This document shows, piece by piece, positions 47,550 to 55,740 of a DNA stretch of 64,000 nucleotides. A program made the position numbers and the translations under genes. The notes below the pieces were generated by a model. It saw only the letters and a program-made list of their open reading frames with translations. It did not search any database and was not told the origin of the DNA. Position 1 is the first letter of the stretch; every line of letters starts with the position of its first letter. Source of the DNA: Chryseobacterium sp. (GTDB taxonomy: Bacteria > Bacteroidota > Bacteroidia > Flavobacteriales > Weeksellaceae); the NCBI GenBank assembly GCA_031277615.1, contig JAITMC010000035.1:124001-188000 (forward strand). Reading direction: 5' to 3'.

Positions 47550-48104
47550 ATGGAAAAACAAAAATCATTTTTTAAGTTTCAATATATCACACAAGAAAAT
47601 TTACAGAAAGAAATTATTAGTTTTCTATTTGGTGTATTCTCTATAGCAACTGGTTTAATTTTAGGATTAAATGCAGAGCGTTGTACACAAGAAAATAAAG
47701 AAAAAAATCAAATAAACAAGCTTATAGATGCTATAAAATTAGAAGCCAAAACAAATGATTCAATCTTTCCGTTTTATAAAAGATATTCTCAAAGTGATAC
47801 GGACAATATTAAAAGTGAATTCAATATTTCAATAGCAACTGAAACCAGTAAATCTGAAATATGGATAAAAAGAGCAACCCCAAATCAAATGCTTAAGCTG
47901 AATCAATATTTAGTTTTTGTAAATAAAGTGAATAAATTCAAAGAAGAAGATACTGAGTTTAAGAAAGAAAAAATGAAAGGAAATACCCATTATCCGGTAG
48001 AATACAGAAATAATTTTAAAAAAGCTTTTGAGATGACTTTAAATAATTGTCAAAGAAGTATTACATCAATTTTAGCATTAAAAAAAGCTCAAAAATATAA
48101 GTAA
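47550..48104 (+). CDS. Membrane-anchored protein of unknown function (island module A)
   Basis: 184 residues. The start at 47550 is preferred to a TTG seven codons upstream. One hydrophobic segment (about residues 25-45, FLFGVFSIATGLILG) is followed by a Lys/Asn-rich soluble part with predicted helices. I do not recognise a family. It is the only gene between groEL and the first tail copy. A+T-rich codon use (AAA, ATA, TTA) differs sharply from groEL and points to a foreign origin. The sequence TAAATTCCAG lies 11 bases after the stop, as after other island genes. Confidence 0.7.
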   Translation: MEKQKSFFKFQYITQENLQKEIISFLFGVFSIATGLILGLNAERCTQENKEKNQINKLIDAIKLEAKTNDSIFPFYKRYSQSDTDNIKSEFNISIATETSKSEIWIKRATPNQMLKLNQYLVFVNKVNKFKEEDTEFKKEKMKGNTHYPVEYRNNFKKAFEMTLNNCQRSITSILALKKAQKYK

Positions 48105-48195
48105 CTACTGTCTAGTAAATTCCAGTGACATCTTATCTGGATTCAGTACACTTTAGATAGCTTATATCTTCCTACACTTTATGTCTAACCATTGA

Positions 48196-48318
48196 AGAGA
48201 AGAGCACTGAGCCAGCTATGCCAATGGGTGGTGGAATGCCGGGAATGATGTAATAGCAAGTCGCTAAGACAAATTCAATATATAAACCGTTCTGCTTTTG
48301 TGGGGCGGTTTTTTATTT
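48196..48318 (+). repeat. groEL 3'-end copy 1
   Basis: About 120 bases that match the real groEL end. They run from the codons for [14 protein letters not shown] through the stop codon, TAGCAAGTCGCTAAGACAAA, and the AAACCGT...GCGGTTT terminator. The first bases (GAAGAGAAGAGC) resemble copy 3 more than the true gene. There is no groEL body upstream, so this is a displaced gene end. Confidence 0.92.
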
Positions 48319-48494
48319 TGTAAATAACTCATTTATTATATACTATTGCGTTTATCCAAAAACAACTAAAAATAAACCGCTGTTTAACAAGCAATTGTAC
48401 AATACACATATGAAATAAGCGCAATAATATATATGTGATATTTGCGCAATGCGTATATTTAGACGTTATCTACAATTTTTTAAAAACAGCATCC

Positions 48495-49103
48495 ATGAAA
48501 AATATTTGCAAGCTAATTTTAGTGTTTATTTTACCAATTTTATTTGGATGTAAAGACGAAAAAAAATTACAAAGAAAAGAATTTCTAAAAACTGCAAAAA
48601 TTTATTTTAGCGAAGAGTTAAAAAATAATGCAGATTATAAATCCTTAGACTCTTTGAGAATATTAAAAATTGACACATTGTCTGATAAAGATGAACTGTA
48701 TCTATATATATGTCAATTATATAGATATAAAAACCATTTATTATCACAATCAAAATCGCCGAAAGATTTGAACGAATTAAAATATGGAACTGATGATTTT
48801 GGTTCGCAAATGCATGAAGACTACGTAAATAAGTTAGAATATAAGTCTGTAAAAGAAAATAATGTTCTGAGGGATTCTATTGACTTTATTAAAAAACAAA
48901 TAAAACATTATGAACAAATATTAGTCAAAAAAGACAGTTTAAATTTATGTATGTATGAAGTTGAATATATTTATCAAATAACAAATAAAAATATGATTAC
49001 TGAAAAAGGCGTGACATATTTATTATTTACAAAGGATATGAAAATAATTGAAAATAAATATCTGGAAATAAAAAATCTTCAAAAATTTCCATTTATTAAA
49101 TAG
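48495..49103 (+). CDS. Lipoprotein of unknown function (island module B)
   Basis: 202 residues with a lipoprotein signal (MKNICKLILVFILPILFGC, Cys 19), then a charged, helix-rich domain with several Lys, Glu and Tyr. The family is not recognised. The upstream in-frame start at 48435 is rejected because it would bury the signal peptide. The 46 bases ending about 18 bases before the start (GCGCAATGCGTATATTTAGA and following) closely match the stretch before the gene at 49532. After the stop lies AAAATGCGGTGTTAAATCCC, also shared with the next module. It is A+T-rich, unlike the host genes. Confidence 0.75.
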   Translation: MKNICKLILVFILPILFGCKDEKKLQRKEFLKTAKIYFSEELKNNADYKSLDSLRILKIDTLSDKDELYLYICQLYRYKNHLLSQSKSPKDLNELKYGTDDFGSQMHEDYVNKLEYKSVKENNVLRDSIDFIKKQIKHYEQILVKKDSLNLCMYEVEYIYQITNKNMITEKGVTYLLFTKDMKIIENKYLEIKNLQKFPFIK

Positions 49104-49182
49104 AAAAACTGCAGATAACATTGTATTGGCAAAATGCGGTGTTAAATCCCAGCTGTTGTCAGAAATTTCTGGTAGTGTCTCA

Positions 49183-49421
49183 CTAACTGTGTAAGTTAAA
49201 AAGTTGCCCTTGAAAACGCAGCTTCTGTATCCGGAATGCTTTTAACAACTGAATGTGTAATCACTGAAGTGAAAAAAGACGAACCAGCTATGCCAATGGG
49301 TGGTGGAATGCCAGGAATGATGTAGTAACAAGTCGCTAAGACAAATTTAATATATAAACCGTTCTGCTTTTGTAGGGCGGTTTTTTTGTTTGAAATACGG
49401 TTTTCCGTAAGAAAATAGTAT
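49183..49421 (+). repeat. groEL 3'-end copy 2 with downstream extension
   Basis: The longest displaced copy, with about 40 codons ([18 protein letters not shown] through GGGMPGMM) in open frame, the stop, and the terminator (AAACCGT 49356-49362, GCGGTTT 49377-49383). About 35 further bases (GTTTGAAATACGGTTTTCC and on) are shared with copy 3 but not with the real groEL locus or copy 1. The encoded residues match GroEL exactly. Confidence 0.94.
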
Positions 49422-49531
49422 ATTTATATTTTATATTTGATGATAATAAATAGCTAAAATTAAAACAACATTAGCACAATTGTATATTGGTACAATGCGT
49501 AAATTTAGATGTTAACTTCAAGTTTATACAA

Positions 49532-50293
49532 ATGAGAGTCCAAGAAATAATAAACAAAAAAACAGGTGAAAAGTTAATTATATTTGGTGGTGAAGATTTT
49601 GAAAATGTTCATCCTCAACAACATTATTATGAAGCTTGTTTGATGAAAGGAATGATGTTATCTGTTCCTGATGAAACTAGTGGTAGAAAAAAGCCAACTG
49701 AGGAAGGTAAAAAAGTTTTATTAGAAACTTCAAAAATATGTAAAGAATATATCGCTAGCTTTAACAATGTCAAAGTTCCTCAAAATTTAAAGGATTTAAT
49801 AAAAACAACTAAGAAGAAAGAACAAACAAAAGCTTTGAATGGTATAGTTCTCACGCCAGATATTTTAATGGCATTTTTATTTTTTGCTGGAGATCAAGGA
49901 TACACACTAAGTCAATATTCTTCTGAATTTCAAACAACTGCAATCGAAGGAAAAAAATTACCATTAGCATATATGAAAGGTGAAGATGACAAAATTAAAA
50001 AACTTGGAGAAACAGAATTAACTGATGGAGAACTTAAAATGGCCTTGGAACAAAGGACAGTAAAAGTTGCAAAATTTATTGAGAAAGGTGATGAATGGCA
50101 TTGCTTTTTTATAACATATGATAGTATTGGAGGGAAAGAAAATTGGCAAGATGGACAACCACATTTTCATTATATCTCAAATCTTTTTGGAATTAGCAGA
50201 GAAGATGTAGTAAATCAAATTAAATCTAAGAAATATAGATTAGGGAATCTTCCACATCTAAAACTTACAGAATACGGAGAGCAACCAAAATAG
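49532..50293 (+). CDS. Protein of unknown function (island module C, first gene)
   Basis: 253 soluble residues starting MRVQEIINKKTGEKLIIFGG. It has no signal peptide or membrane segment, and I recognise no motif. The C-terminal half contains HCFFITYDSIGG and GQPHFHYIS, with three His that could form a metal site, but this is conjecture. The start at 49532 follows the module's 5' signature (CAATGCGTAAATTTAGATG). The sequence AAAATGCAGGATTAAATTCC lies 20 bases after the stop. The setting among defence-like genes makes a role in phage or toxin biology possible but unproven. Confidence 0.72.
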   Translation: MRVQEIINKKTGEKLIIFGGEDFENVHPQQHYYEACLMKGMMLSVPDETSGRKKPTEEGKKVLLETSKICKEYIASFNNVKVPQNLKDLIKTTKKKEQTKALNGIVLTPDILMAFLFFAGDQGYTLSQYSSEFQTTAIEGKKLPLAYMKGEDDKIKKLGETELTDGELKMALEQRTVKVAKFIEKGDEWHCFFITYDSIGGKENWQDGQPHFHYISNLFGISREDVVNQIKSKKYRLGNLPHLKLTEYGEQPK

Positions 50294-50441
50294 AAAAAAA
50301 TTACAGCTAAAAAATGCAGGATTAAATTCCAGACTTAGCTACTCCAATGCATTTTATTTCACATACCTTAATTCCTAACTTTATGGATTTTAATATTTAA
50401 CAAATTTTAAATTATTCTGTCCAACTTTAATTACCAGTCTA

Positions 50442-51025
50442 TTGACTTTATATTTAAATGAAACAATCAAAGCAAAAATTAAAAGTAATTTTGATTCAAA
50501 AATTGAAAAATTGAAAAACGAGCATAGTATTGAATTATCTCAATTTCAAGCAGAAATTAATGCTTTAAAAACAAAAGAAAATTTTAAATTCACAAAGCTT
50601 CACGAAAAAAGACTGGAAATAATGGAAATTACATATAAGTTAATAAATGAAGTACTTATTCAACTTAATCAATATGTAAGTCCTTTGAAACGGATTCCTA
50701 ATGGTAAAACATTCTTAGACAATGATAATGATTTACAAAAATCTTTTTTAAAGAAGCATCGGGAATATACAAATCATTATATGAATCATAGATTTTATTA
50801 TGACCTAGAAACTAAGAAACTAAAAAACTAATAGACAATTATTTATCAGATGTTCGTGAGACATACGATTCATATAGTGAAAAGCATATGTTTACGCAAA
50901 TGGGTGAAAAGCCAGATAGAGAAATGATGAGAAAAGCTTCACAAGCATTTAAAAATATTGAAATAAAAATAAATCCTATTAAGTTAAATATTGAAGAAAA
51001 ATTTGCTGAAATTTTAGAAAAATAA
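50442..51025 (+). pseudogene. Frameshifted gene of unknown function (island module C, second gene)
   Basis: The first 129 codons, from a TTG at 50442 with no ATG near, encode a helical, charged protein (coiled-coil-like SKIEKLKNEHSIELSQFQAE) and stop at 50831. The coding signal continues in another frame from about 50815 to the TAA at 51023, giving KLIDNYLSDVRETYDSYSEK and ending KFAEILEK. One base lost from the six-A run in CTAAAAAACTA (about 50819-50829) would explain this. The whole protein would be about 193 residues. It is either a true pseudogene or a sequencing error in the A run. The family is not recognised. Confidence 0.65.
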
Positions 51026-51084
51026 ACCTTTCGGATAATGTTATAATAGCAAAATTCAAGGTTAAAATAAAAACATCCCTTTAA

Positions 51085-51174
51085 ACCCGCTACACAAAGT
51101 CTCCCGACTTTGAGCCGATAACATAAAAATAAATCTTAAAAAAAATGCCAAAGTCTCGGGAGACTTCGGAGAGC
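51085..51174 (+). repeat. Two-hairpin repeat, copy 1
   Basis: The left arm (GCTACACAAAGTCTCCCGAC) and right arm (AAGTCTCGGGAGACTTCGGA) are joined by an A-rich spacer. The element abuts groEL-tail copy 3 directly. Related copies lie at 57149, 59519, 62117 and 62940. Confidence 0.75.
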
Positions 51175-51400
51175 GAAGTAACAAGAATGGCAATTGAAAA
51201 CGCAGCTTCTGTATCTGAAATGTTTTTAACAACTGAATATATTATCACTGAAGTAAAGAGCGCTGAACCAGCTATGCCAATGGGTGGTGGAATGCTGGGA
51301 ATGATGTAATAGTGAGTCGCTAAGACAAATTTAATATATAAACCGTTCTGCTTTTGTAGGGCGGTTTTTTGTTTGAAATATGGTTTCCCGTAAGAGAATA
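51175..51400 (+). repeat. groEL 3'-end copy 3 (diverged)
   Basis: About 44 codons in open frame, starting [20 protein letters not shown] and ending GGGMLGMM. They carry several amino-acid changes from GroEL (V to M, L to I, G to E, C to Y), so this copy is older or unconstrained. The stop, the spacer, the terminator (AAACCGT 51340-51346, GCGGTTT 51361-51367) and the extension shared with copy 2 all follow. Confidence 0.92.
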
Positions 51401-51507
51401 TTATTATAAATACTTAACTTAGTAAGAAATTTGGATTATATGATAAATTAATATTTATAACAAAGATTATTTCTCAATTAAGTAATATAATGTTTATTTA
51501 TAATATA

Positions 51508-51515
51508 TAGATTTG
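51508..51515 (+). promoter_or_regulatory. Candidate -7 box of the SIR2-STAND gene
   Basis: TAGATTTG, an exact TAnnTTTG match 26 bases upstream of the start codon. The surrounding 150 bases are very A+T-rich and no -33 TTG is obvious. Confidence 0.45.
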
Positions 51516-51541
51516 TAATTTAACCACAATAAAACTAATTC

Positions 51542-53863
51542 ATGAAAAGATTTGACAATAAAAATCTATTTGAAAATCAGTACCGCACTGGAATAAATTT
51601 ATTTTTAGGTGCTGGAGTTTCAGTAAATGCAAAATCAAAAGATGGAAGAAATCTTCCAGTTGGTAATACCTTAGCTGAAGAGCTTAAAAAACATTTTGAC
51701 TTAAAATTAGATTTACCATTACCTCAACTATCAACTATACTTGAAAATACGAAAAGATCAGAATTTTATACCTTTTTAAAACAGAGATATACTATTGGAG
51801 AGTTTGATAAAAAATACTTAAATATTGATAAGTTAAATCCAAAGAGCATTTATACCACTAATATAGACAATCTAATTCAAGAAGTTTATAAACAAATTCC
51901 TGATAAATATATAAATGATGTTACCTATAATGGAGAAAGTTATAATGATGAAAGTGCAATAGATTTTTCTGCTTTGCATGGAAATGTCTTATATGAAGAT
52001 CGAAAGATGATTTTTGATACTGCATCGATTAATAATGCATATTCGACCAATCCAAAAATTTGGAATCAATTAGCTATTGATTTTGAAAGAAAAATAACCT
52101 TATTTTGGGGTTATGGATTAAATGATACTGGCGTTATACAAGCATTGACATCTTCAAATACATCACCAACACATCATAAGGACAAATGGATTATTGTTAG
52201 ATCGATGGATTCTGACATAATTTTTTACTATGAAGCATTAGGAATCAATATTATAGTTGCTGATACTGATGAATTTTTAGATTATTTAGAAACTCTTCAT
52301 ACAAACAATGCAGACAAAAAAAGTAAGATCAGTGATGAAATAAATTATTTTCTAAACAAAAATTTAGTTCCTAAAAATAATATTAATTTACCTGTTAGAC
52401 CAATAATTGAATTTTTTACAGGTAACCCACCCATTTGGTATGATATATTTAGCAACCAAATCTATAAAACTTCTCACTACAATCTTGTCAGAAATTATAT
52501 TTACAGTGAAAAAAATTTAGTAATTCAAGGTGCGCCTGTTTCTGGTAAAACAACTTTAATGATGCAAATAGCATTGGATATTGATTTTCAAATTAAATTA
52601 ATTTTTGAAAATATGCAATTAAATAAAGCAGAGTTAATTGCTAAAATTCTAAACAATCAGAAGGCTATTATATTCTTAGATAATTTTAGTGATTCATTGG
52701 AAGCTTTCAATTACCTTAGTAAATTTGAAAATATCAAACTTGTAGGAATTGAAAGAACACATAATTTTTCTGCAATTTCACATTTAATTAACATCTCAAA
52801 ATTTAATATTCATAATGTTACAGAATTAAAAGACTCTGATTTACAAGGTATTTATGATAACCTTCCACTGGGCACCAAATATTCTAAGTTAATAAAAGAA
52901 AAGAATCCGGATTATGAAAAAGATACCATTTTTGAATTTATAAAGAGAAATGTAAAACATAACACTATTAAGGATAGATTTAAAGAAGTTTTAAGTAATT
53001 TAAAGAAACACGATTATAAAATTACTGAATTCTTGGTTTTAACAGCTTATGCGCATAGATCTAGAATTCCAATCTCATTTGATATGTTGTATAGCTATTT
53101 TATTGATGAGTTAGCAAACTATGATGAGATTTTTGAATTACGCTATCATTTAGATGATCTTGTGAAAGACTATTCCGGAGATCTAGATATTGAGAATGAT
53201 CAAGATTATTACTTTCCGAGATCTTATCATATTGCTGAAACTATAATCGAAATTATAGATTCAGAAGTTTTAAAAAATGTAATGTTAAAAGCTTTAAATA
53301 ATATTCCAAATATTAGAATACCTTTCTACAATACCTATCGGAAATATGCATATGATAAAACACTTGCAACTAAAGCATTTAAAAACTGGGAAGAAGGAAG
53401 AGATTTTTACGAACAAGTTTACGAAATGGATTTTAACAATCCATATGTTTTACAACAAGGAGCATTATACTTAGCTCATAAAAAGAAATTTAATACAGCT
53501 TTTGAATGGATTGATAAGGCCATAACACAAACTAATAATAGATTTTTTTCAATAAGAAATTCACACGCTATTATTTTATTTGATGCTAATATTAATAATC
53601 CAAGCGAAGGCTCTGATATTAGGAGACAATTAGATAATAGCATGGAAATTTTAGAAAAATGTTTTAACGCAGATAAAAGAAAAGTATTTCATGCTGTTAG
53701 ATATGCTGAGCAATCAATCGAATATCTCAATCGCTTTTATGATAAAAAAGCAATTAATTATGTTGAAACAGCTAAAATTTGGTTAAAAAATGAATATAAG
53801 GAAAGAAATTGGGATAGAGAATTACAAAATCTAATACAAAAAATTGATCAAATAAAGCTCTAA
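51542..53863 (+). CDS. SIR2-STAND antiphage-type protein (Avs5-like)
   Basis: 773 residues in three parts. An N-terminal SIR2 domain (about 1-255) has LFLGAGVS (20-27), TTNID (105-109) and the catalytic-type LHGN (His146), all intact, so NAD hydrolysis is plausible. A STAND-type P-loop NTPase follows with Walker A GAPVSGKTT (330-338) and Walker B AIIFLDN (Asp380). A long helical C-terminus, TPR-like from about residue 590, would be the sensor. This order matches Avs5 and related SIR2-STAND defence proteins, which detect a phage protein and then deplete NAD. It is alone after the third groEL-tail copy, with a convergent XRE gene behind it. A+T-rich codon use differs from the host genes. It could instead belong to another SIR2-NTPase group. 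Confidence 0.88.
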   Translation: MKRFDNKNLFENQYRTGINLFLGAGVSVNAKSKDGRNLPVGNTLAEELKKHFDLKLDLPLPQLSTILENTKRSEFYTFLKQRYTIGEFDKKYLNIDKLNPKSIYTTNIDNLIQEVYKQIPDKYINDVTYNGESYNDESAIDFSALHGNVLYEDRKMIFDTASINNAYSTNPKIWNQLAIDFERKITLFWGYGLNDTGVIQALTSSNTSPTHHKDKWIIVRSMDSDIIFYYEALGINIIVADTDEFLDYLETLHTNNADKKSKISDEINYFLNKNLVPKNNINLPVRPIIEFFTGNPPIWYDIFSNQIYKTSHYNLVRNYIYSEKNLVIQGAPVSGKTTLMMQIALDIDFQIKLIFENMQLNKAELIAKILNNQKAIIFLDNFSDSLEAFNYLSKFENIKLVGIERTHNFSAISHLINISKFNIHNVTELKDSDLQGIYDNLPLGTKYSKLIKEKNPDYEKDTIFEFIKRNVKHNTIKDRFKEVLSNLKKHDYKITEFLVLTAYAHRSRIPISFDMLYSYFIDELANYDEIFELRYHLDDLVKDYSGDLDIENDQDYYFPRSYHIAETIIEIIDSEVLKNVMLKALNNIPNIRIPFYNTYRKYAYDKTLATKAFKNWEEGRDFYEQVYEMDFNNPYVLQQGALYLAHKKKFNTAFEWIDKAITQTNNRFFSIRNSHAIILFDANINNPSEGSDIRRQLDNSMEILEKCFNADKRKVFHAVRYAEQSIEYLNRFYDKKAINYVETAKIWLKNEYKERNWDRELQNLIQKIDQIKL

Positions 53864-53917
53864 TTATTCTTTTTACCTGTACTGCTATGCCTCACGACCT
53901 TGAGTCGGGTAAAAAAA

Positions 53918-53962
53918 CGCACTTTAAAAAACGCATCTCCGGAGCCTAAAGACTTCGGAGAT
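53918..53962 (-). terminator. Terminator of the XRE regulator gene
   Basis: Stem ATCTCCG (53935-53941) with CGGAGAT (53956-53962), followed on the minus strand by GCGTTTTTTAAAGTGCG and more T. The right half resembles the right arm of the two-hairpin repeat, so it may be a degenerate copy used as terminator. Confidence 0.65.
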
Positions 53963-53965
53963 TAT

Positions 53966-54223
53966 TTATTTATCTAATTCAGAATAGTATTCCTCAAAAT
54001 CAAAAACAATATCAAATAATTCCTTGGGATGTATTCTTAGTCCAGTTGCAATTTCAATGAAAGTGCTGAGTTGACAATCAATTTTGTTATTAGCAACATC
54101 ACTAATTCTTGCTGCTGTAACATTACATTTTTCAGAAATCTTAGAATAAGGAGTATCTCCTTTTATTTCTTTTATTTTTTCTGAGACCATCTTTTTGATT
54201 TCATCTGTCTTGAACTCGTTCAT
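53966..54223 (-). CDS. XRE-family helix-turn-helix regulator
   Basis: 85 residues with a single Cro/CI-type HTH: PYSKISEKCNVTAARISDVAN is the recognition region, followed by LSTFIEIATGLRIHPKELFD. It is convergent with the SIR2-STAND gene, 102 bases apart. A perfect 16-bp palindrome lies 47 bases upstream of its start and would suit an autoregulatory operator. The most likely job is control of itself and perhaps of neighbouring island genes. Confidence 0.88.
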   Translation of the reverse strand: MNEFKTDEIKKMVSEKIKEIKGDTPYSKISEKCNVTAARISDVANNKIDCQLSTFIEIATGLRIHPKELFDIVFDFEEYYSELDK

Positions 54224-54269
54224 AATTGCACTCTTTAGCGCAAATTGTAATTATTAACAAAAATTATCA

Positions 54270-54285
54270 TTACCGAATTCGGTAA
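54270..54285. promoter_or_regulatory. Palindromic candidate operator
   Basis: TTACCGAATTCGGTAA is a perfect 16-bp palindrome upstream of the XRE gene. A second inverted repeat, ATTACTC-ATTA-GAGTAAT, lies at 54317-54334. Both are in the divergent, gene-free region. Confidence 0.6.
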
Positions 54286-54378
54286 CATAAAGATATTTTT
54301 ATTATATTTGGAAAAGATTACTCATTAGAGTAATTTTGCGATACTTCAAAGAAATATAGAAGCTATTGCTTAGAATCT

Positions 54379-54485
54379 CGACTTGAAAACTGGTAATTTA
54401 AAAGCAACGAGAAGATAAGCAAGAAGCTCACGACCTAGGCGTGAGCTCTCTTATCTGTTGCACGGTATACCAGTACCTCAAGTCG
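54379..54485. ncRNA. Nested four-stem inverted-repeat element (structured RNA or ssDNA)
   Basis: Four helices nest perfectly within 107 bases. P1 is CGACTTGA (54379-54386) with TCAAGTCG (54478-54485). P2 is ACTGGTA (54389-54395) with TACCAGT (54468-54474). P3 is AGATAAG (54413-54419) with CTTATCT (54450-54456), extended by GCAAC (54404-54408) with GTTGC (54457-54461). P4 is AGCTCACG (54425-54432) with CGTGAGCT (54440-54447) and a 7-base loop. About 35 base pairs in one hairpin arm cannot be chance. It does not end in a T run, so it is not an ordinary terminator. It could be an untranslated RNA, a cis-regulatory leader of the gene at 54708, or a DNA hairpin used in transfer or recombination. 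The type label is therefore provisional. Confidence 0.6.
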
Positions 54486-54707
54486 GATATTGTAGAGTCT
54501 CATGCCGTTTTATTTCATGCAGTCCCGTTTTCTACAATCATCTTTTTCTAAGTCTGCTTTACAATATAAAGTATCCATGATACGGTACAATGGGGTGTAC
54601 AATCCATTGCGGCTTTCGGGCTTTTAGAAAAACACAGATTTTATGTTTATTGGGCTTGTATGACCGGGAAGTTCAGATGAATTTCCTGCTTTACAGCCAT
54701 TACAATC

Positions 54708-55253
54708 ATGCAGTTAAAAAAATACCCGCTCATGAAAAAAAACAGAACAGACTTTCGACCACGGCTTAGGAAAAGTCATGAGAAGCATGGCGATTTACAG
54801 CTGATAGAAACCTTCTTCCAGCTTAACGGTCTTACGGAATCTAAGGACCAGCTCAACACCATTATGAGCTATGCAGTCAAAAGAAACAGCTGGATAAAAG
54901 AAGATCCGTCCGTCATTTATCATTTTCACCAGGCAATGCGGTCATTCATCCATGCAAGCTACTTCATTATGCTGAAGGAAAAGAAATACAAAATCCATAC
55001 TCCGTTGGAAGAGGTCTCTCCATTGGTTCTTGGGCTGCTTTCGGAGAAAGAATACCAAAATCCTTTGTTGGTACTAAAAAAAGCATTCAAAGAATACAGC
55101 GTCAAAGAATTTGATTATTTTATTTCCGGGATGGTCTATTTCTCGCTGGGAATCTATGACAAGCTACCGGAAAGGAATATGATCAACCCGTACATTCATC
55201 TGATCAAAATGCTGGATGCAGCTTACCTCATTATGGAAAGAAGAAAAAAATAA
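54708..55253 (+). CDS. Helical protein of unknown function downstream of the structured element
   Basis: 181 residues, or 173 if the start is the ATG at 54732 (MKKNRTDFRPRLRKSHEKHG). It is soluble, predicted all-helical, with a basic N-terminus and an aromatic-rich core (SVIYHFHQAMRSFIHASYFIM). No domain is recognised. G+C content and codon use are more host-like than in the SIR2 module. A 31-codon fragment of a relative (MVYFSL-IYD...KMLDAAYLLLERR) lies at 57221-57316, so the family has spread within the island. The closeness to the four-stem element suggests a functional link, which is an inference. Confidence 0.75.
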   Translation: MQLKKYPLMKKNRTDFRPRLRKSHEKHGDLQLIETFFQLNGLTESKDQLNTIMSYAVKRNSWIKEDPSVIYHFHQAMRSFIHASYFIMLKEKKYKIHTPLEEVSPLVLGLLSEKEYQNPLLVLKKAFKEYSVKEFDYFISGMVYFSLGIYDKLPERNMINPYIHLIKMLDAAYLIMERRKK

Positions 55254-55310
55254 AGCTTTCAAAATCAAAAAAGAGATTTGGTGTCAACTCAATTTCTTAA
55301 TGATATACAA

Positions 55311-55658
55311 TCACTTCTCCTTTATTTTCTTTCTATGTTTCAAACCAAAATTAATCAGGGCATTGACAACCTCTTCGGTTTCTTTGGCGTGTGTGGTAAG
55401 TGCATACGAAACAGTAACAGGTTTGGTGTTATTAACCGTCCGGGTAATCAGTAAATTATCTTCCAGTTCCTGCAGCACTTTGGACAGAACTTTTGGACTT
55501 ATTCCCAAAGCTGTTTCCTGCAAGTCTTTAAACCGCATGGTTTCGTGATGATACAAATTATGCAGAATACAGAATTTCCATTTGCCACCCAACAATTCAA
55601 TGGCATCTTTAAGCGCCAATATCTGTCCTTTACTGATGTCGTTTTTTTTAGTACTCAT
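55311..55658 (-). CDS. HxlR-family transcriptional regulator
   Basis: 115 residues from the start MSTKKNDISKG. The longer ORF to 55766 would overlap the divergent gene and has no family support. It is a winged-helix domain of the HxlR/MarR-like type: LLGGKWKFCILHNLYHHETMRF, then GISPKVLSKVLQELEDNLLI and the wing residues PVTVSYALT. Such regulators usually control the divergent gene, here the DHFR-like reductase that starts 82 bases away. Confidence 0.9.
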   Translation of the reverse strand: MSTKKNDISKGQILALKDAIELLGGKWKFCILHNLYHHETMRFKDLQETALGISPKVLSKVLQELEDNLLITRTVNNTKPVTVSYALTTHAKETEEVVNALINFGLKHRKKIKEK

Positions 55659-55740
55659 ACCATAGTCACTTTCCAAAAGGTAACGGATAGTAAAGGTAAA
55701 GTTTCTTTCGGATAATTTTACACGGTAAAAAAAATTAAAA

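Noticed and set aside
54379-54485. Retron msr-msd RNA
   Set aside because: The stems are long enough, but no reverse transcriptase gene is in the window; kept only as one of several possibilities.
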